A stretch of 33,293 bases of DNA from positions 66,692 to 99,984 of the forward strand of contig JAMPAW010000001.1 in NCBI GenBank assembly GCA_023666975.1. Reading direction: 5' to 3'. Of this stretch, positions 25,734-33,293 are shown in pieces. The DNA is from Clostridium sp. GTDB lineage: Bacteria; Bacillota_A; Clostridia; Lachnospirales; Lachnospiraceae. The translations under genes and the position numbers were made by a program. Position 1 is the first letter of the stretch. The number at the start of each line of letters is the position of its first letter. The notes under the pieces were generated by a model. The model saw only the letters and a list, made by a program, of their open reading frames with translations. It was not told the origin of the DNA and did no database searches.

Positions 25734-25762
25734 TTGATTTTTTTAACAAGGTGGTTTATATT
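25734..25762 (+). promoter_or_regulatory. promoter of glutamine synthetase gene
   Basis: TTGATT (25734-25739), 17-base spacer and TATATT (25757-25762). A-rich tracts with short repeats (CAAAATAG, TAAAATAG, CAAAAAAAG) lie just upstream and could act as an UP element. Transcription would start near 25769, about 109 bases before the gene. Confidence 0.6.
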
Positions 25763-25774
25763 ACAACTATCGAA

Positions 25775-25846
25775 GCGGATATATGTATGACTTAAGGACA
25801 AGGGTGTTCTCATGGTGAGAATACCCTTTTATCATTTTGTATCCGC
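25775..25846 (+). promoter_or_regulatory. structured leader of glutamine synthetase with terminator-like hairpin
   Basis: Within the predicted leader a strong hairpin, GGGTGTTCTCA (25802-25812) with TGAGAATACCC (25816-25826), one G-U pair, is followed by TTTTATCATTTT. It has terminator shape but lies between the promoter and the start codon. GCGGATA (25775-25781) is complementary to TATCCGC (25840-25846) and would close a larger structure around the hairpin. This suggests transcription attenuation or another leader control. If the promoter call is wrong, the hairpin could instead terminate flotillin transcription. Confidence 0.5.
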
Positions 25847-25877
25847 CAATCTACAACGATGAAAGGAAGTATTTTTT

Positions 25878-27992
25878 ATGAGTGAAATGGTAAATGTAAC
25901 AGAGATTTTCGGATCGAATGTATTTAATGATGCGGCAATGAGGGAACGGTTGCCGAAAGCGGTCTATAAAGAGCTTAAAAAAACCATTGAGACGGGCAAA
26001 GAATTGAATCCTGCCATTGCGGATACGGTGGCCAACGCCATGAAGGATTGGGCGATTGAAAAGGGAGCAACCCATTATACCCACTGGTTTCAGCCGATGA
26101 CCGGAATCACTGCGGAGAAGCACGATGCCTTTATCAGTCCTACAGCGGACGGTAAGGTGCTGATGGAATTTTCCGGCAAGGAGCTGATTAAAGGTGAGCC
26201 GGATGCGTCTTCCTTCCCTTCAGGGGGACTGAGGGCAACAAATGAGGCAAGGGGATATACGGCATGGGACTGTACCTCTCCGGCATTTATCAAGGAATCA
26301 CCGGACGGAAGTACGATACTCTGCATTCCGACGGCATTTTCTTCCTATACCGGTGAGGCACTCGATAAAAAGATACCGCTTTTGCGTTCCATGGAAGCAG
26401 TGAATGTGCAGGCGTTGAGAATCTTAAAATTATTCGGGAATACAACCTCAACGAAGGTGACAACCTCCGTTGGCCCGGAGCAGGAATATTTCCTTGTGGA
26501 TAAAGCAGATTACGCAAAACGAAAAGACTTAATCTTTACCGGAAGAACGCTTTTTGGTGCTATGCCGCCTAAGGGGCAGGAATTAGATGACCACTATTTT
26601 GGAACAGTGCGGGAACGCGTTTTGTCCTATATGAAGGACTTAAATATTGAGCTCTGGAAGCTGGGGATTTCGGCTAAGACACAGCACAATGAGGTTGCGC
26701 CGGCACAGCATGAATTGGCACCGATTTACGGAACCAGCAATATCGGAACGGACCATAACCAGTTGGTCATGGAGACGATGAAAAGAGTGGCAGACCGGCA
26801 TAATCTGGCATGCCTGCTTCATGAGAAGCCGTTTGCCGGTGTAAACGGTTCAGGTAAGCATAACAACTGGTCCATGGGAACCGACGACGGAATTAATTTG
26901 TTAGAGCCGGGCAAAACCCCACATGAAAACGTACAGTTTTTGCTGTTTTTGGTAGCGATTTTGAAGGCCGTTGATGAGCATGCAGATTTACTAAGGTTGT
27001 CAGCATCTTCTCCGGGTAATGACCACAGACTGGGTGCAAATGAGGCTCCTCCGGCTATCATTTCTGTCTTCTTAGGTGAGCAGCTTGATGATGTGTTAAA
27101 GCAGTTAGATACTACCGGTGAGGCGACCAGTTCCTTGCAGGGCAAGGCATATGAATCCGGTGTTGCCACATTGCCGTCCTTTATGCAGGATGCCACGGAC
27201 CGTAACCGTACATCTCCGTTTGCGTTTACCGGTAACAAATTTGAGTTCCGTATGGTTGGCTCTACGCAATCAATTGCCACACCGAATACGATTCTGAATA
27301 CAATTGTTGCAGATTCTTTGTGCGAGATTGCAGATGAATTGGAAAAGGCAGATAACTTTGACATGGCAGTCCACGATAAAATCAAGGAATTGATTGCAAA
27401 GCATAAGAGGGTAATCTTTAACGGTAACGGTTATTCTGAGGAATGGGTAGCCGAGGCGGAGCGGAGAGGCCTTCCGAATATTAAATGTATGGTAGATGCA
27501 GTCGGCGCCTTTGTCAGAGAAGAAAATGTAACGATGTTTGAAAAGTTCTCGGTACTGAGCAGGGCGGAACTGGAATCCCGTGCAGAGATTTATTATGAGA
27601 ATTATGCAAAACAGATTAATATTGAAGCAAAGACAATGCTTGACATGGCGAAAAAACAAATTGTTCCGGCAGTCATGAAATACTCTGCAGATATGGCAAA
27701 GGGAGTGAACGATTTGAAAGCAGTAGGAGTGGATACCTCCGTTCAGGAGAGTATTCTCGGTAATATTGCCAGCCACCTGAGGGATATGACAGCAGCTATT
27801 GACAATCTGGAAAAGGTAGACGGCAAAGCACTTGAGCTGGAGTATGATATGGAAAAGGCAGCAAAATGTTTCCATGATGAGGTGTTCGCCGCTATGGAGG
27901 CAGTGAGAAAGCCGGCAGATGAGCTGGAGGATTTGGTGGATAAGAATTACTGGCCGTTCCCACAATATGAAGATTTGCTGTTCTACGTATAA
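25878..27992 (+). CDS. glnN: glutamine synthetase, type III
   Basis: A 704-residue type III glutamine synthetase (GSIII), which makes glutamine from glutamate, ammonia and ATP. The N-terminal family-specific region starts [31 protein letters not shown], then THWFQPMTG and [19 protein letters not shown]. Active-site motifs include [14 protein letters not shown] (about 270), [11 protein letters not shown] (about 323), [15 protein letters not shown] and FTGNKFEFR. The length and these motifs separate it from the roughly 450-residue type I enzyme. AAAGGAAG precedes the ATG. The leader carries a terminator-like hairpin, so nitrogen-dependent attenuation is possible. It ends at a strong terminator. 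Confidence 0.97.
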   Translation: MSEMVNVTEIFGSNVFNDAAMRERLPKAVYKELKKTIETGKELNPAIADTVANAMKDWAIEKGATHYTHWFQPMTGITAEKHDAFISPTADGKVLMEFSGKELIKGEPDASSFPSGGLRATNEARGYTAWDCTSPAFIKESPDGSTILCIPTAFSSYTGEALDKKIPLLRSMEAVNVQALRILKLFGNTTSTKVTTSVGPEQEYFLVDKADYAKRKDLIFTGRTLFGAMPPKGQELDDHYFGTVRERVLSYMKDLNIELWKLGISAKTQHNEVAPAQHELAPIYGTSNIGTDHNQLVMETMKRVADRHNLACLLHEKPFAGVNGSGKHNNWSMGTDDGINLLEPGKTPHENVQFLLFLVAILKAVDEHADLLRLSASSPGNDHRLGANEAPPAIISVFLGEQLDDVLKQLDTTGEATSSLQGKAYESGVATLPSFMQDATDRNRTSPFAFTGNKFEFRMVGSTQSIATPNTILNTIVADSLCEIADELEKADNFDMAVHDKIKELIAKHKRVIFNGNGYSEEWVAEAERRGLPNIKCMVDAVGAFVREENVTMFEKFSVLSRAELESRAEIYYENYAKQINIEAKTMLDMAKKQIVPAVMKYSADMAKGVNDLKAVGVDTSVQESILGNIASHLRDMTAAIDNLEKVDGKALELEYDMEKAAKCFHDEVFAAMEAVRKPADELEDLVDKNYWPFPQYEDLLFYV

Positions 27993-28028
27993 TTGGTAAA
28001 GTTGGTTTTTTTCATAATGTAACATAAA

Positions 28029-28063
28029 TGTACCGCAGGCTGTCTGGTCTGCGGTACAGTTTT
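28029..28063 (+). terminator. terminator of glutamine synthetase gene
   Basis: A perfect 10-bp stem, TGTACCGCAG (28029-28038) with CTGCGGTACA (28049-28058), followed by GTTTTA. It may also stop leftward transcription of the phosphoesterase gene, although the T tract on that strand is poor. Confidence 0.85.
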
Positions 28064-28100
28064 ATGTGTGGATAGAGGCGGCCGGGGAGGCAGCGGTAAA

Positions 28101-28700
28101 TCATTGCTTATATTCAAACACGTAGCGTTCAAAACCGTTGATTACCGTGGTATCCTCGTTATAAGCACATTCTCTTTGCTGGTTCCAGCTGTAGGTGAGG
28201 TGCACGTGTCCATGCAGGAAAAACTTGGGCCGATACTTGTCCAGCAGTTCACGGAAAACCTGAAAGCCGGAGTGGGGAAGGTCCTCACCGTCATTAAACT
28301 GGTAGGCAGGGGCATGGGTGACCAGAATGTCAAAGCCCTTGTGCCGTAAAAGCTTCAAACGTATCTTGTTGACACGGCTGCGCATTTCGCGTTCGGAATA
28401 TTGGAAGGGTCCATAGTTATATTTTTTGGAGCCGCCAAGACCCAGAATGCGAATGCCATTGTGCACATAAATCCGGTCGTCTATGCAGATACAGCCTTCC
28501 GGCGGCGTGGTTTTGTAGACCGCATCATGATTGCCGTGTACATAGAGTACAGGTGCCTTTGAATAGGTGGCGAGAAAGGATAAATATTGTGGTTTTAGGT
28601 CCCCGCAGGAAATAATCAAATCAATACCTTCTAACTTTTTCTGCTCAAAATAGTCCCACAGGTACTTGGATTCTTCATCGGCAAGTACAAGTATTTTCAT
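28101..28700 (-). CDS. calcineurin-like metallophosphoesterase
   Basis: A 199-residue phosphoesterase of the small MPE superfamily. Metal-site motifs are D8 (in LADEES), GD at 33-34, GNHD at 56-59, THAP with His129 and GHVH at 164-167. The usual first motif is DxH; here His is replaced by Glu10, so metal site 1 is altered. No signal peptide, so cytosolic. Substrate unknown; relatives cleave phosphodiesters, nucleotides or phosphoproteins. Its ATG overlaps the stop of the upstream ParB-like/BMP gene (ATGA, 28697-28700), implying translational coupling and a shared function. Confidence 0.88.
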   Translation of the reverse strand: MKILVLADEESKYLWDYFEQKKLEGIDLIISCGDLKPQYLSFLATYSKAPVLYVHGNHDAVYKTTPPEGCICIDDRIYVHNGIRILGLGGSKKYNYGPFQYSEREMRSRVNKIRLKLLRHKGFDILVTHAPAYQFNDGEDLPHSGFQVFRELLDKYRPKFFLHGHVHLTYSWNQQRECAYNEDTTVINGFERYVFEYKQ

Positions 28701-30634
28701 AGAATAGAAGCCCCTCCTTTCGTCGTTGTGGTTGTCTCAACACCTCGTAACTGTACCATTGGCTTTGCGGAGTCCTTTAAATCGTCAATAACCGGAATCG
28801 TGCCGACAATGTTATCCACTAACCAGTCCATGGTCATAATTTCTTCTGGTTTTAGTATGTCGGTTTTTTCGCAGCGTATTACACCGTTCTGGTCGGTCAG
28901 CGGACCGGAAAACGGGAAAAATACACCGGCGGAAATGGCGCGCTTCATCAGGGAAACAAGTTTGTCGGTTTCCGGTGGAACGTTTTTGGAGCAGATGACG
29001 TCGATTACACCGGCGGAAATGCCCCACCAGTAGTTGATTGCTTTAATATCGGAGGATTCTTCCACCTTCCACGAGCCTCGGAGAATGCTGTTGATTAACT
29101 CGACATAAAAGGCACCCCAGTGGCAGATGGACATGGCAAGGTTCGTTCGCTCCCCTCCATGAATCGTATACAGGCCAAATTCCTTGGAATCGTCTTCCGG
29201 GGTAATCATGTCCTGAGCGGATATGTAGTTAATCTGCTGGTCCCAAAACAGCTTTTCCGTGTTGGACTGTTTGGTCGTAGACCATGTCAGGTAAACCTTG
29301 GCATTGGGATTTACCATTTTGGCTCCCAGTGCAAACGCATTGATATTGGCCACGATTCCGTATATCGGATAGTCTGCGATATATCCGATTTTATCATTTT
29401 CACACATAGCGCCGGCAATAATGCCGGTTAGAAATTTGGCCTCATACATTCTGGTGTAATAGGTTCTTACTGAGCTATGGGAAGAATTCAGCGTACAGTT
29501 TAGTATTTTCACATTGGGGTGCGCAGAGGCAACCTTCAGGCTTTGCTTGATAAGCTGCGGAGTGACCGTAAAGATAATGTCAAAACCGTCTCTGCAGATT
29601 CCCTCCAAAACAGCTTCAATGTCATCGGGTACGCCGTTCGTGATGTAGCTCTGGGTTTCAATTTCATCGCCAAATATCGACTGCAGATGCAGCCGTCCCA
29701 GTTCATGGCTGTAAATCCAGCCTGAAGAAGAAGGTTTCTTGTCATAGATAAACGCAACCCTCTTTTTGGTGGAGCGGATTTTGTTGATGACCGAGTTGAC
29801 AATTTTTTTGTCTTCTGTCGGGTTCATTAACAGTTCAATGCTGCTATCCTCGGATAACAGTGTGATTTCTGCCCATATTTTATCCAGATTTTTCTTGATT
29901 TCGCTTCCGTGCATTTCCTTCGCCTCTTTATAGGGATAAAGAGAGAGGTAGAAAAGCAGAGCGTCTCCGCAGGTGACACCGTAAAGCTTGCGTCCGCCGT
30001 GTTCGGTAAATGCCTTGTGAAATGCTGTGTGAAAGGAGGAGAAGTCCATGCAGTCATCTTCTGTCCATACCTCGCCTGCATTTTTGCCGACAAATTCTAC
30101 CAGCTTGGGGAAGCTGCCTATTTTTGAAAATTGAATATAGTTGATTTTGCTGACTCTGTAAAAGTCCATAAATTCATAATAAATGCGGTTTTCCAGATCG
30201 TCCGTTCTCTTGGGGACTTTCCGTGTCACATCTGCTAAAATCGAGGGTGAATTAAAATATTTCATGACACTGGCCCGCTTGTTGCCTTCAACGACATAAT
30301 ATTTATTCATGTATTCGTAGACTTTGATCGCATCATGGATTCCCTCGTCAATCTGTGCGTCTACAAGATGTGACCATTTTGAGGAAAATTCTGAGCCATA
30401 GTCAAGCAGAGGCATAAAATTAGCAGCAAATGCCCTGGTTCTGCCGGCAGTACTGGTGCCGATAACCTGGGACAGCGGAATGTTGATTGTGCCCAGCTTG
30501 ACCTCACATTCAATATCTGCGTGGGATAATATTTCATCTAAAACGGGAAGATAAGGGTATTGGCCTCTGCTTGTAGAGGCCTTGAATGCCTTGAGTCCCA
30601 TTTTCTGCGCTTTTAAATAATCTTCATATGCCAT
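28697..30634 (-). CDS. cytosolic ParB-like / BMP (PnrA-type) substrate-binding fusion protein
   Basis: A 645-residue protein without a signal peptide or membrane helix. Residues about 44-140 look like a ParB/sulfiredoxin-fold domain: VKLGTINIPLSQVIGTSTAGRT, then YYVVEGNKRASVMKYF (113-127), which matches the ParB GNHR-type signature. A helical middle region (about 141-285) is unassigned. Residues about 291-615 resemble the basic membrane protein (BMP/PnrA) purine-nucleoside-binding family: KRVAFIYDKKPSSSGWIYSHELGR, YEAKFLTGIIAGAM, KIGYIADYPIYGIVANINAFALGA, then SAGVFFPFSGPLTDQNG. BMP proteins are normally exported lipoproteins of nucleoside transporters; this one must be internal. A strong leftward promoter (30711-30739) and GGAAAGG precede ATG 30634. 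It is coupled to the phosphoesterase downstream. Confidence 0.85.
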   Translation of the reverse strand: MAYEDYLKAQKMGLKAFKASTSRGQYPYLPVLDEILSHADIECEVKLGTINIPLSQVIGTSTAGRTRAFAANFMPLLDYGSEFSSKWSHLVDAQIDEGIHDAIKVYEYMNKYYVVEGNKRASVMKYFNSPSILADVTRKVPKRTDDLENRIYYEFMDFYRVSKINYIQFSKIGSFPKLVEFVGKNAGEVWTEDDCMDFSSFHTAFHKAFTEHGGRKLYGVTCGDALLFYLSLYPYKEAKEMHGSEIKKNLDKIWAEITLLSEDSSIELLMNPTEDKKIVNSVINKIRSTKKRVAFIYDKKPSSSGWIYSHELGRLHLQSIFGDEIETQSYITNGVPDDIEAVLEGICRDGFDIIFTVTPQLIKQSLKVASAHPNVKILNCTLNSSHSSVRTYYTRMYEAKFLTGIIAGAMCENDKIGYIADYPIYGIVANINAFALGAKMVNPNAKVYLTWSTTKQSNTEKLFWDQQINYISAQDMITPEDDSKEFGLYTIHGGERTNLAMSICHWGAFYVELINSILRGSWKVEESSDIKAINYWWGISAGVIDVICSKNVPPETDKLVSLMKRAISAGVFFPFSGPLTDQNGVIRCEKTDILKPEEIMTMDWLVDNIVGTIPVIDDLKDSAKPMVQLRGVETTTTTKGGASIL

Positions 30635-30651
30635 GGATTCACGACCTTTCC

Positions 30652-30675
30652 AAGTGTCTTTTCCGACACTTTTTT
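30652..30675. promoter_or_regulatory. hairpin in the 5' leader of the ParB-like/BMP gene
   Basis: A 7-bp stem, AAGTGTC (30652-30658) with GACACTT (30665-30671), and a six-base loop. On the minus-strand transcript it lies directly before the GGAAAGG ribosome site. On the plus strand it is followed by a T run and has terminator shape, although no rightward gene ends here. Confidence 0.6.
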
Positions 30676-30710
30676 CTGTTTATATCTTGTTTTCGTCTTT
30701 TAACGCCAAC

Positions 30711-30739
30711 ATCATAACATAGAAATCGAGCTATTTCAA
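30711..30739 (-). promoter_or_regulatory. promoter of ParB-like/BMP-phosphoesterase operon
   Basis: On the minus strand TTGAAA (30734-30739), 17-base spacer and TATGAT (30711-30716). The leader would be about 70 bases and includes the hairpin at 30652-30671. Confidence 0.7.
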
Positions 30740-30813
30740 TAATGCTGTCGGTTCTAATGATAAAAATATACTATTCATGATTGCAGAAGATATGATAAGA
30801 TGAAACACCTGTA

Positions 30814-30842
30814 TTTACAAAACGGTAAATTCAAGTTAGAAT
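30814..30842 (+). promoter_or_regulatory. candidate promoter of topB
   Basis: TTTACA (30814-30819), 17-base spacer and TAGAAT (30837-30842), about 45 bases before the TTG start. Confidence 0.5.
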
Positions 30843-30887
30843 AGTCGGTGCAGCAGGGAATATCGTTAGAAAAGGAAAGGTAGCAGT

Positions 30888-32921
30888 TTGAAGAATTTAT
30901 ACATAGCAGAAAAACCGAGTGTCGCCAGAGAGTTTGCCAGGGCGTTGAAGATCAGCGGCGGCAGCAAGGACGGATATATTGAATCCGGCGACAGCATTGT
31001 GACATGGTGTGTGGGACATTTAGTGACGATGAGTTATCCGGAGGAATATGATCCGGCTTTGAAAAAGTGGACGGTAGAGACACTTCCGTTTTTGCCGGAA
31101 ACGTTCCGGTATGAGGTGATTGACGGAGTTTCCAAGCAGTTTCATATCGTAAAGGGACTGTTAAACCGTGAAGATGTCGCCTGCATCTATGTGTGCACGG
31201 ACTCCGGGCGTGAGGGAGAGTACATATACCGTCTGGTGGACCAAATGGCGGAGGTGCCGGATTCAAAGGAAAAACGCCGTGTCTGGATCGATTCCCAGAC
31301 GGAGGAAGAAATCCTGCGCGGGATTAAGGAGGCAAAGGCACTTTGCGAGTATGACAATCTCTGCGCTTCCGCATATCTCCGTGCCAAGGAAGACTATCTG
31401 ATGGGGATTAATTTTTCGAGGATATTAACGCTTAAATACAGCTATGCCGTGAAAACTTATCTCGGAAAAGAGCGGTGCGTGATTTCCGTAGGGCGGGTGA
31501 TGACCTGCGTACTTGGAATGATCGTGAAGCGGGAACGGGAAATCCGCCAGTTTGTGAAAACACCATTTTACCGTGTGGTCGGAGATGTGGAGCTTGCGGA
31601 CGGCACATTTGATGCAGAATGGAAGGCGGTTTCTGGAACAAAATATTTTGAATCCCCGCTGTTATATAAGGAAAATGGGTTCAAGGAGGAAAAGGATGCC
31701 GGACGGCTGATAGAAGAGATGAGCGGCATTCCGGTTCATGCGGACCGTGTGGCAAAGCCTGACGGCGTGGAGGCCGTGATCGAGAAAGCAGAGAAGAAAA
31801 AGGAAAATAAGAATGCGCCGCTGCTCTACAATCTGGCCGAGCTGCAAAATGACTGTTCCAAGCTGTTTAAGATCAGTCCGGACCAGACACTGCAGGTTGT
31901 GCAGGAGCTGTATGAGAAAAAAATGGTCACTTATCCGCGGACGGATGCCAGGGTTCTCTCGACTGCGGTCAGCAAGGAGATTTACAAAAATATTTCCGGC
32001 TTAAAGAATATCCCCACGATGAAGCCGTTTGCGGATAACATTTTAACAAGCGGCAGCTATAAGGGGATTGCAAAGACACGGTATGTCAATGACAAGCAGA
32101 TTACCGACCATTATGCCATTATCCCTACCGGACAGGGCCTGAATGCCTTTGCCGGCCTTAACGATGTGGCGAAGAAGGTCTATGAAATTATTGTCCGGCG
32201 TTTCCTGAGTATTTTTTATCCGCCGGCAGTGTACCAGAAAGTATCGCTTACGCTGAACTGTAACGGCGAGAAGCTGTTTGCAAATTTTAAGGTGTTAGTG
32301 GAACCGGGGTATCTGCCAATTACCGTGTATTCTTTCGGCAGTAAAAAGGAAGAGGAGGAAAAATATTCAAAGGAAATGGTGTCTGCTGCCATGCAGCTGA
32401 AAAAGGGAGGCAGATTACGTTTAAATCAGTTTGCGATAAAGGAAGGGGAGACTTCGCCGCCAAAGCGTTACAGCTCCGGCACACTGATCCTTGCCATGGA
32501 GAATGCAGGACAGCTTATTGAAGATGAAGAGCTAAGGGCGCAGATTAAGGGCAGCGGAATCGGAACCTCGGCAACGAGGGCAGAGATTATCAAAAAACTG
32601 GTGAACAACAAATATCTGGATTTGAATAAGAAAACGCAGATCATTACACCGACCTTAATGGGGGAAATGATACATGATGTGGTGGCATCTTCGATCAGTT
32701 CCCTGTTAAACCCGGAGCTTACCGCAAGCTGGGAAAAGGGGCTGTCCTACGTGGCAGATGGCTCGATTACGGAAAAGGAATATATGGAGAAGCTGGAAAA
32801 TTATATTCAAAAGCGGACAGATGCGGTGAAGGGGCTGAATAACCAGTACCAGCTTCGGTCCTATTTTGACTATGCGGCGCAGTTTTACCGGAAGCCGTCA
32901 AAGGGGAAGAAGGGTTCTTGA
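30888..32921 (+). CDS. topB: DNA topoisomerase III (type IA)
   Basis: A 677-residue type IA topoisomerase that passes single strands to relax or decatenate DNA. The TOPRIM domain has AEKPSVA with Glu8. The acidic motif normally DxDxE reads D105-S-G107-R-E109, so the second Asp is Gly. The catalytic Tyr349 lies in MVTYPRTDARVLS. The usual VGRVQTP motif is VGRVMTC here. No C-terminal zinc fingers are present. The start is TTG 30888, seven bases after AAAGGAAAGG, giving the canonical NLYIAEKPSVA N terminus. It lies alone after a divergent promoter region, and no strong terminator follows. Confidence 0.94.
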   Translation: MKNLYIAEKPSVAREFARALKISGGSKDGYIESGDSIVTWCVGHLVTMSYPEEYDPALKKWTVETLPFLPETFRYEVIDGVSKQFHIVKGLLNREDVACIYVCTDSGREGEYIYRLVDQMAEVPDSKEKRRVWIDSQTEEEILRGIKEAKALCEYDNLCASAYLRAKEDYLMGINFSRILTLKYSYAVKTYLGKERCVISVGRVMTCVLGMIVKREREIRQFVKTPFYRVVGDVELADGTFDAEWKAVSGTKYFESPLLYKENGFKEEKDAGRLIEEMSGIPVHADRVAKPDGVEAVIEKAEKKKENKNAPLLYNLAELQNDCSKLFKISPDQTLQVVQELYEKKMVTYPRTDARVLSTAVSKEIYKNISGLKNIPTMKPFADNILTSGSYKGIAKTRYVNDKQITDHYAIIPTGQGLNAFAGLNDVAKKVYEIIVRRFLSIFYPPAVYQKVSLTLNCNGEKLFANFKVLVEPGYLPITVYSFGSKKEEEEKYSKEMVSAAMQLKKGGRLRLNQFAIKEGETSPPKRYSSGTLILAMENAGQLIEDEELRAQIKGSGIGTSATRAEIIKKLVNNKYLDLNKKTQIITPTLMGEMIHDVVASSISSLLNPELTASWEKGLSYVADGSITEKEYMEKLENYIQKRTDAVKGLNNQYQLRSYFDYAAQFYRKPSKGKKGS

Positions 32922-32945
32922 TTTTTTGGTGAAAAATGCTAAAAT
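32918..32945 (+). promoter_or_regulatory. candidate promoter of terminal lipoprotein gene
   Basis: TTGATT (32918-32923, overlapping the topB stop), 16-base spacer and TAAAAT (32940-32945). Confidence 0.4.
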
Positions 32946-32981
32946 ATAACCAAAACTGCAAGAAAAAGGATCTGATGTACA

Positions 32982-33101
32982 ATGAAAAAAATCAATACCC
33001 TGATGGGAGTAAGCGAGGAGGGTCGGGATGAAAAAGTGGTTGAGCCTGATGATTACGATCGTATTGTTAGCGGCATTGACCGGCTGTGGTGGAGAACATA
33101 A
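32982..33101 (+). CDS. possible 39-residue upstream/overlapping ORF
   Basis: ATG 32982 opens a 39-codon frame ending at TAA 33101 that overlaps the start of the lipoprotein gene in another frame. AAAGGA lies about 11 bases upstream. The predicted peptide begins MKKINTLMGVSEEGRDEK and has no recognisable domain. It could be a leader peptide that couples translation to the gene below, or chance. Low confidence. Confidence 0.25.
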   Translation: MKKINTLMGVSEEGRDEKVVEPDDYDRIVSGIDRLWWRT

Positions 33102-33293
33102 GACAGCGGGGGATTCCGGACGGGAGCAGGTTACCGTTGCGCTGTGGAGTGACCAGCTTACCGAGCGTTACGCTTCTTATTTACAGGAACGTTTTCCGGA
33201 TGTGGATTTTGTATTCTATGTGGCGACAAATTCCACGGATTTTTACCGCTTTAAGCAGGAGCAGGGTGATTTGCCTGATATTCTTACTGTCCG
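33028..33293 (+). CDS. extracellular solute-binding lipoprotein (5' end only)
   Basis: The first 88 codons of a gene that runs off the window. The N terminus MKKWLSLMITIVLLAALTGC is a lipoprotein signal (Cys20). It is followed by VTVALWSDQLTERYASYLQERFPDVDFVFYVATNSTDFYRFKQEQGDLPDILTV, the pattern of family 1 (sugar-type) ABC transporter binding proteins. AGGAGGG lies about 6 bases before ATG 33028. The ligand cannot be inferred from this part, and the transporter genes would lie beyond the window. Confidence 0.8.
   Translation, partial: MKKWLSLMITIVLLAALTGCGGEHKTAGDSGREQVTVALWSDQLTERYASYLQERFPDVDFVFYVATNSTDFYRFKQEQGDLPDILTV

Noticed and set aside
25769..25830. ANTAR-type paired hexaloop antiterminator
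   Set aside because: The terminator-like stem closes to a loop of three bases, and the upstream TATC-GAAGCG-GATA hairpin lacks A at loop position 1, so the consensus is not met.
27270..28025. 251-codon minus-strand open frame
   Set aside because: It is antisense to the 3' part of the glutamine synthetase gene and its terminator; Cys/His/Leu-rich low-quality protein with no family signature.

Overview
The window is a chromosomal stretch from a low-to-mid-GC anaerobic Firmicute, most likely a Lachnospiraceae-type gut Clostridium. This is inferred from the mix of pyruvate phosphate dikinase (PPDK), type III glutamine synthetase, an M16C presequence-protease-like peptidase, the era-recO-glyS order, PocR-type sensors, strong AGGAGG ribosome binding sites and several TTG starts. 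No insertion sequence, prophage or CRISPR array was found, and almost every open stretch is explained by ordinary genes.

Layout. 1-107: end of a tRNA cluster (a tRNA 3' end and a complete tRNA-Met). 293-8243: a rightward block with an M16C peptidase, a DUF4349 lipoprotein, era, recO, a small lipoprotein and glyS. 8252-9068: a leftward soluble PocR-chemoreceptor-like protein. 9212-15910: four rightward monocistronic genes with clear promoters or terminators: an SH3/NlpC-P60 wall hydrolase, ppdK, a CelC-like GH5 glucanase and D-lactate dehydrogenase. 15960-17581: a leftward repeat-bearing lipoprotein and a membrane-anchored polysaccharide deacetylase. 17779-21035: an unknown membrane protein, a leftward pyridoxal/pyridoxamine kinase and a divergent class V aminotransferase. 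21094-27992: a propeller/HD-GYP sensor, a flotillin and glutamine synthetase III. 28101-30634: a leftward, translationally coupled pair of a ParB-like/BMP-domain fusion and a calcineurin-like phosphoesterase. 30888-32921: topB. 33028-end: the start of a solute-binding lipoprotein.

How the genes fit together. PPDK, the intracellular GH5 enzyme and D-lactate dehydrogenase suggest fermentative glucan metabolism around the PEP/pyruvate node. The wall hydrolase and deacetylase act on the envelope. The propeller/HD-GYP protein and the PocR-chemoreceptor protein look like signalling components.

Three units deserve most attention. (1) The divergent B6 kinase and class V aminotransferase: the aminotransferase has Glu where relatives usually bind the PLP phosphate, suggesting pyridoxamine-pyruvate transamination and an oxygen-independent route to PLP. 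(2) The cytosolic ParB-like/BMP fusion coupled to a phosphoesterase, which resembles an intracellular nucleoside-responsive system. (3) The leader of the glutamine synthetase gene, with a promoter, a terminator-like hairpin and a long-range pairing that encloses it. All functional statements are from reading the sequence; no database search was run.
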